Shown here: piece after piece, positions 61,201 to 64,000 of the stretch | How positions within the stretch are numbered: position 1 is the stretch's first letter | How the letters are laid out: each line of letters starts with the position of its first letter | DNA from: Pseudofabraea citricarpa | Lineage: Eukaryota > Ascomycota > Leotiomycetes > Helotiales > Dermateaceae | NCBI GenBank assembly: GCA_029641185.1 | Contig: JAPWGK010000004.1 | Location: 62,001 to 126,000, forward strand | Direction of reading: 5' to 3' | Length of the DNA: 64,000 bases | Notes under the pieces: generated by a model | What the model was told of the DNA's origin: nothing | Database searches by the model: none | The model's input: only the letters and a program-made list of their open reading frames with translations | Translations under genes and position numbers: made by a program

Positions 61201-63349
61201 AGTACCGAGGCTTAGGCTGTTGTCTACCCCAGGTACGGTAAGCGTACTATAGTAGAGGTAGGGTGGAGATGGGATGGGATGGGATGGGATGGTATAGGTA
61301 GGTAGGTACGTTTGTAGTATAGTAAGTGCGTTTGTAGTCTGGTACTATATCCTAAGGTGGGGTAGGCTAGGTAGGAACTAGGTATACCTAAGTAGGTGTG
61401 GTGCATGTCTGTTTATGTGTGTTACGTGCGTGTTACATGCGTGCATGCATGCATCTGTTTGTGTCTGTCTGTGTGTGTGTTTGTATGTTTGTTTTTGTGC
61501 GTACATGCATATCCGTAACGCAAACGAGTAAATGAATATGCGGTGTATAGCAAAAGCGAGAGGAGAAGAGGGGAGGAGAGGGGGAAATGTTCCGCATATA
61601 GCTACAGAGAACAGAGAGCCAACTTTTCTCTTAGAATCTTATACTTTTACTTTTTATCAGACTTGTAATATTACCGCTTTCTTAGGATACTTGCTCAGAT
61701 CAAAGGCCTTGGTTTACTTCTAGCAGATACTAGTTTCCATATATTTATATAGGGATACGTGGATATACGTATAGCTTCATACGGGGGTTTTTTTTTTTTT
61801 TTTTTTGCAAGAAAAAGAGTGTGTCAGTCGACTGTAATCAGTAGGTCGACAGGTATTATATATCCACTCTAGTAATATAACACTCGTTTCGAGGGTATTC
61901 ATTTGTCTAAGGAGGAAAGAGGAGCTTGTGGAGGGAGGCCTTATATACGCACTAGCGTACCACGTGCCCACGTGACTATCCTTCCAGCGGAGAGAAAGAA
62001 GAAAGAAGAGAGAATAGAGAAGGAGGAGGCATGTATAAAGAGCATAGATATTTGATTGACGTCTGGTATCTTTGTATATAAGTTAACCCTCTGAGTATAG
62101 AAAGCCGATATGCCCCTCATATACAGATGGTCTCTATAGGAATATCTCATCCTGTCAACCTCACGTATTTAGAACTCGAATCATTCTCGAACCAAAATCC
62201 AAAATCTAGAAAAACACTGCTTCCTTCTTTAGTAGTAACCGTTCCCGTTCACGTGTCCAGCACAGCACTCTCTTCCTAGCAGGTTGATGACATGAGATCT
62301 CTGATTGCTAGCAATCTGCAGACTAGAATCGCTTAGCTAGCACCTGCTTCTCTCAAACCCCATTCCTTGCCATTGCCATTCTAGTATCCGTTTCTCTGTA
62401 CACCTACACCCCAAAACCCAGCTGCTGCAGTAGCGGCCTGAGCAGAAGACGCTGAATTACCGCAGTGCTATTACTTAGCCCGCAAATACTTGGGCTCGAC
62501 ATCTTTTAGAACCCAGAATCCAGAACCCAGAACCCGACCGAACAAGCCACGACTGGCAGTCTTTCCCTCATTTTTTCTTCCCCCTTTTTCTTTTCCTTTT
62601 TTTGAAATCCACGAGATTGGTCCCGCTCGCCTCGCTATGCTTTACAGAAGCCGAGGCGGTGAGATTTATCCGCTATCGCTCGACCAGTTCTGATCCCCAA
62701 GGCCTAAGGTCTACAAAGACGACGAGACCGGATATGTTTGCATCGTCAGGCAGTTTGTCGAGGCCGACCGTCTGTAGGATATCTGGGACAATGTTGATGC
62801 ATCTCAGAGAAAGATATCACAGACCAGCTGCACGATCTTTTCTCCTAGCTGCGAAAAGTTAGAGCGTCCTTCGATGGCTGTATCGATAGGTCTGCATGCA
62901 AAGACCAGCTGTTCAGCTGTTTAGTGATGAGTTGGTGGGTTGCGGACCATAGAGGATGAGACAGAGGTGGAATTCAGCGAGGGTATTATCAGATACCCTC
63001 GAACGCTCATAGCAGGGTCTATAGATTGACGTAGTCTGCGAGATGGTTTTGCGTTTGCTGAAGAACCACGAGATTGCCCTGTCTCAATCTTTGGTGATTT
63101 CAGCCCTGTAGTAAAAGTATCCTCGTGCAAGGTACGAAGGTTGTTGCGATCTTCGACTGCGAATTATCTGGCTATTTCCCCGAGTACTAGGAATCTGTCA
63201 AAGCTCTCTGGCGGCCATGATTATCCGATGGAATTAGCAGTTGCTTAGCATATGAGTGATATAAGTTATATAATTTGGTGAGGCGGCTAGATACAGATTC
63301 GGGATCTTTCATCATCGTCATGGCACGTGTATTCCACAACCTATCCCAT

Positions 63350-64000
63350 ACTCTCATTTTTCCTTCTTCTACTCGAAAACAATTCCAGCGTGTCATCAAT
63401 CTCATCCAGAATTCTTCATACCAATGACCAACCCAGCCCGGAGTAGTCTCTCCAGCTCATCTGCATGCCAATAGAAGAGAGCGTGTGAGGTAAGCGGTTT
63501 TCTATCCCAGCTCGCACTTGATCTTCTCGTCTTCTTCGCCATGGCAAACCAGAACCGGCGTTGCTAAGCACGTTTGCTTATTATTCGAAGCCAATAAACA
63601 CAGCGGATTGATTGCAAGTACATAGTTTGCACCCCTCGCGACATTGATCGCGATTGGAAACGGTCAAACGGATTGATGTCTCTACCCGCATCTGCATCTG
63701 AATCTTCAAACGAGAAGGTCTCATTAAGCGCCATCGTTGAATCCTGTTGAGAGGGGTCTGACAATATCATCGAGTGAGCTTATTGCGAAATATGAGTCAT
63801 TTACTCACGCCCGCGAATCCACCTAGCGGAAACTCTAGACATAATAGGGGGAAAGGATAGAAAAAAAGAAAAGAAAAAAGAGAGTTGTTGCACACCACTG
63901 GCTCGTACCTCCCACCGTAGATCGATCTTCTCGCGGAGTATCACTTCCAACTATCCCCCCAGAAGAGACGCCGTGTCGGATATACTACGAGTCTGCGACG
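63350..64000 (-). pseudogene. Decayed phospholipase/carboxylesterase (Abhydrolase_2, acyl-protein thioesterase-like), cut by window end
   Basis: Fragments of the family appear in order but in different frames on the minus strand. GGTSQWCATTL near 63880-63912 is the nucleophile motif GxSxG with its second Gly changed to Trp. LGGFAGVSK-stop-LIFRNKL comes next, where Trp would be expected at the TGA. FEDSDADAGRDINPF is followed by TPVLVCHGEEDEKIKCELG-stop (TAG). MSWRDYSGLG and HWY, the catalytic His region, are in different frames, and DEIDDTLELFSSRR ends it. At least two stops and several small insertions or deletions make it non-functional. The stops fit TGG to TGA and CAG to TAG changes, the RIP pattern. 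The 5' part lies beyond the window. Confidence 0.72.

Larger units (their letters stand above)
59403..63349. other. Gene-poor, repeat-rich region downstream of the bHLH gene
   Basis: About 3.9 kb of A/G- and T/C-rich tracts, homopolymers (T27 at 61006-61032, a long T run at about 61786-61806, A runs at 60240-60330) and pentanucleotide repeats. 62480-63340 is of ordinary composition with short frames on both strands that I cannot assign. It may hold further decayed gene sequence like that at the window end. Confidence 0.5.

Noticed and set aside
63770..63840. A splice model starting a new protein with SRVSARWIRG near 63842
   Set aside because: The supposed donor lies inside esterase-like coding sequence (LGGFAGVSK), so the region is better read as a broken esterase.

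Overview
The window is nuclear DNA of a filamentous ascomycete (Pezizomycotina; my guess, not proven, is Leotiomycetes). The evidence is short introns of about 45-260 nt with GTAAGT-like donors and CTAAC/CTGAC branch sites, together with a fungal gene set: CBM1 cellulase, Zn2Cys6 regulator, Imh1 golgin, Lunapark, Brl1/Brr6 and a DUF7053 protein. Decayed genes carry C-to-T/G-to-A type stops that look like repeat-induced point mutation (RIP). There are no operons, plasmids, phages or CRISPR arrays.

Layout. 1-21 kb: a type II membrane nucleotide pyrophosphatase (-), an APC-family permease (-), a DHA1 drug/proton antiporter (-), a glycerate kinase (+), a tRNA-Thr gene with an unusual insert (+), two decayed genes, and a secreted multi-modular GH5 cellulase (-). 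21-31 kb: a mitochondrial-type P-loop ATPase (-), a divergent pair of unknown proteins, a 3.3 kb AT-rich gene desert and a DUF7053 protein (+). 31-42 kb: a Zn2Cys6 regulator, two unknown proteins, then the head-to-head Lunapark/Imh1 pair. 42-52 kb: an SR-protein kinase, a Brl1/Brr6 nuclear-envelope protein and, divergent from it, the Iws1/Spn1 elongation factor. 52-64 kb: a very repeat-rich region around one SREBP-type bHLH regulator, ending in a wrecked esterase (Abhydrolase_2) pseudogene cut by the window edge.

Most genes are unrelated housekeeping or accessory genes. The visible links are divergent promoters between genes of related location (Lunapark and Imh1, both endomembrane) and the clustering of microsatellites, mostly of 5-bp unit, in 42-62 kb.

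The most unusual signal is the tRNA-Thr(AGT) gene at 14542-14668. Its anticodon loop is intact, so it has no canonical 37/38 intron. A 55-nt GT...AG insert with GTAAGT donor, CTAAC branch site and ACAG acceptor interrupts the D stem. Removing exactly that insert restores a complete 72-nt tRNA. This looks like a spliceosomal-type intron inside a nuclear tRNA gene.

All exon joins were worked out by hand from frame, splice consensus and family similarity. None has transcript support here.
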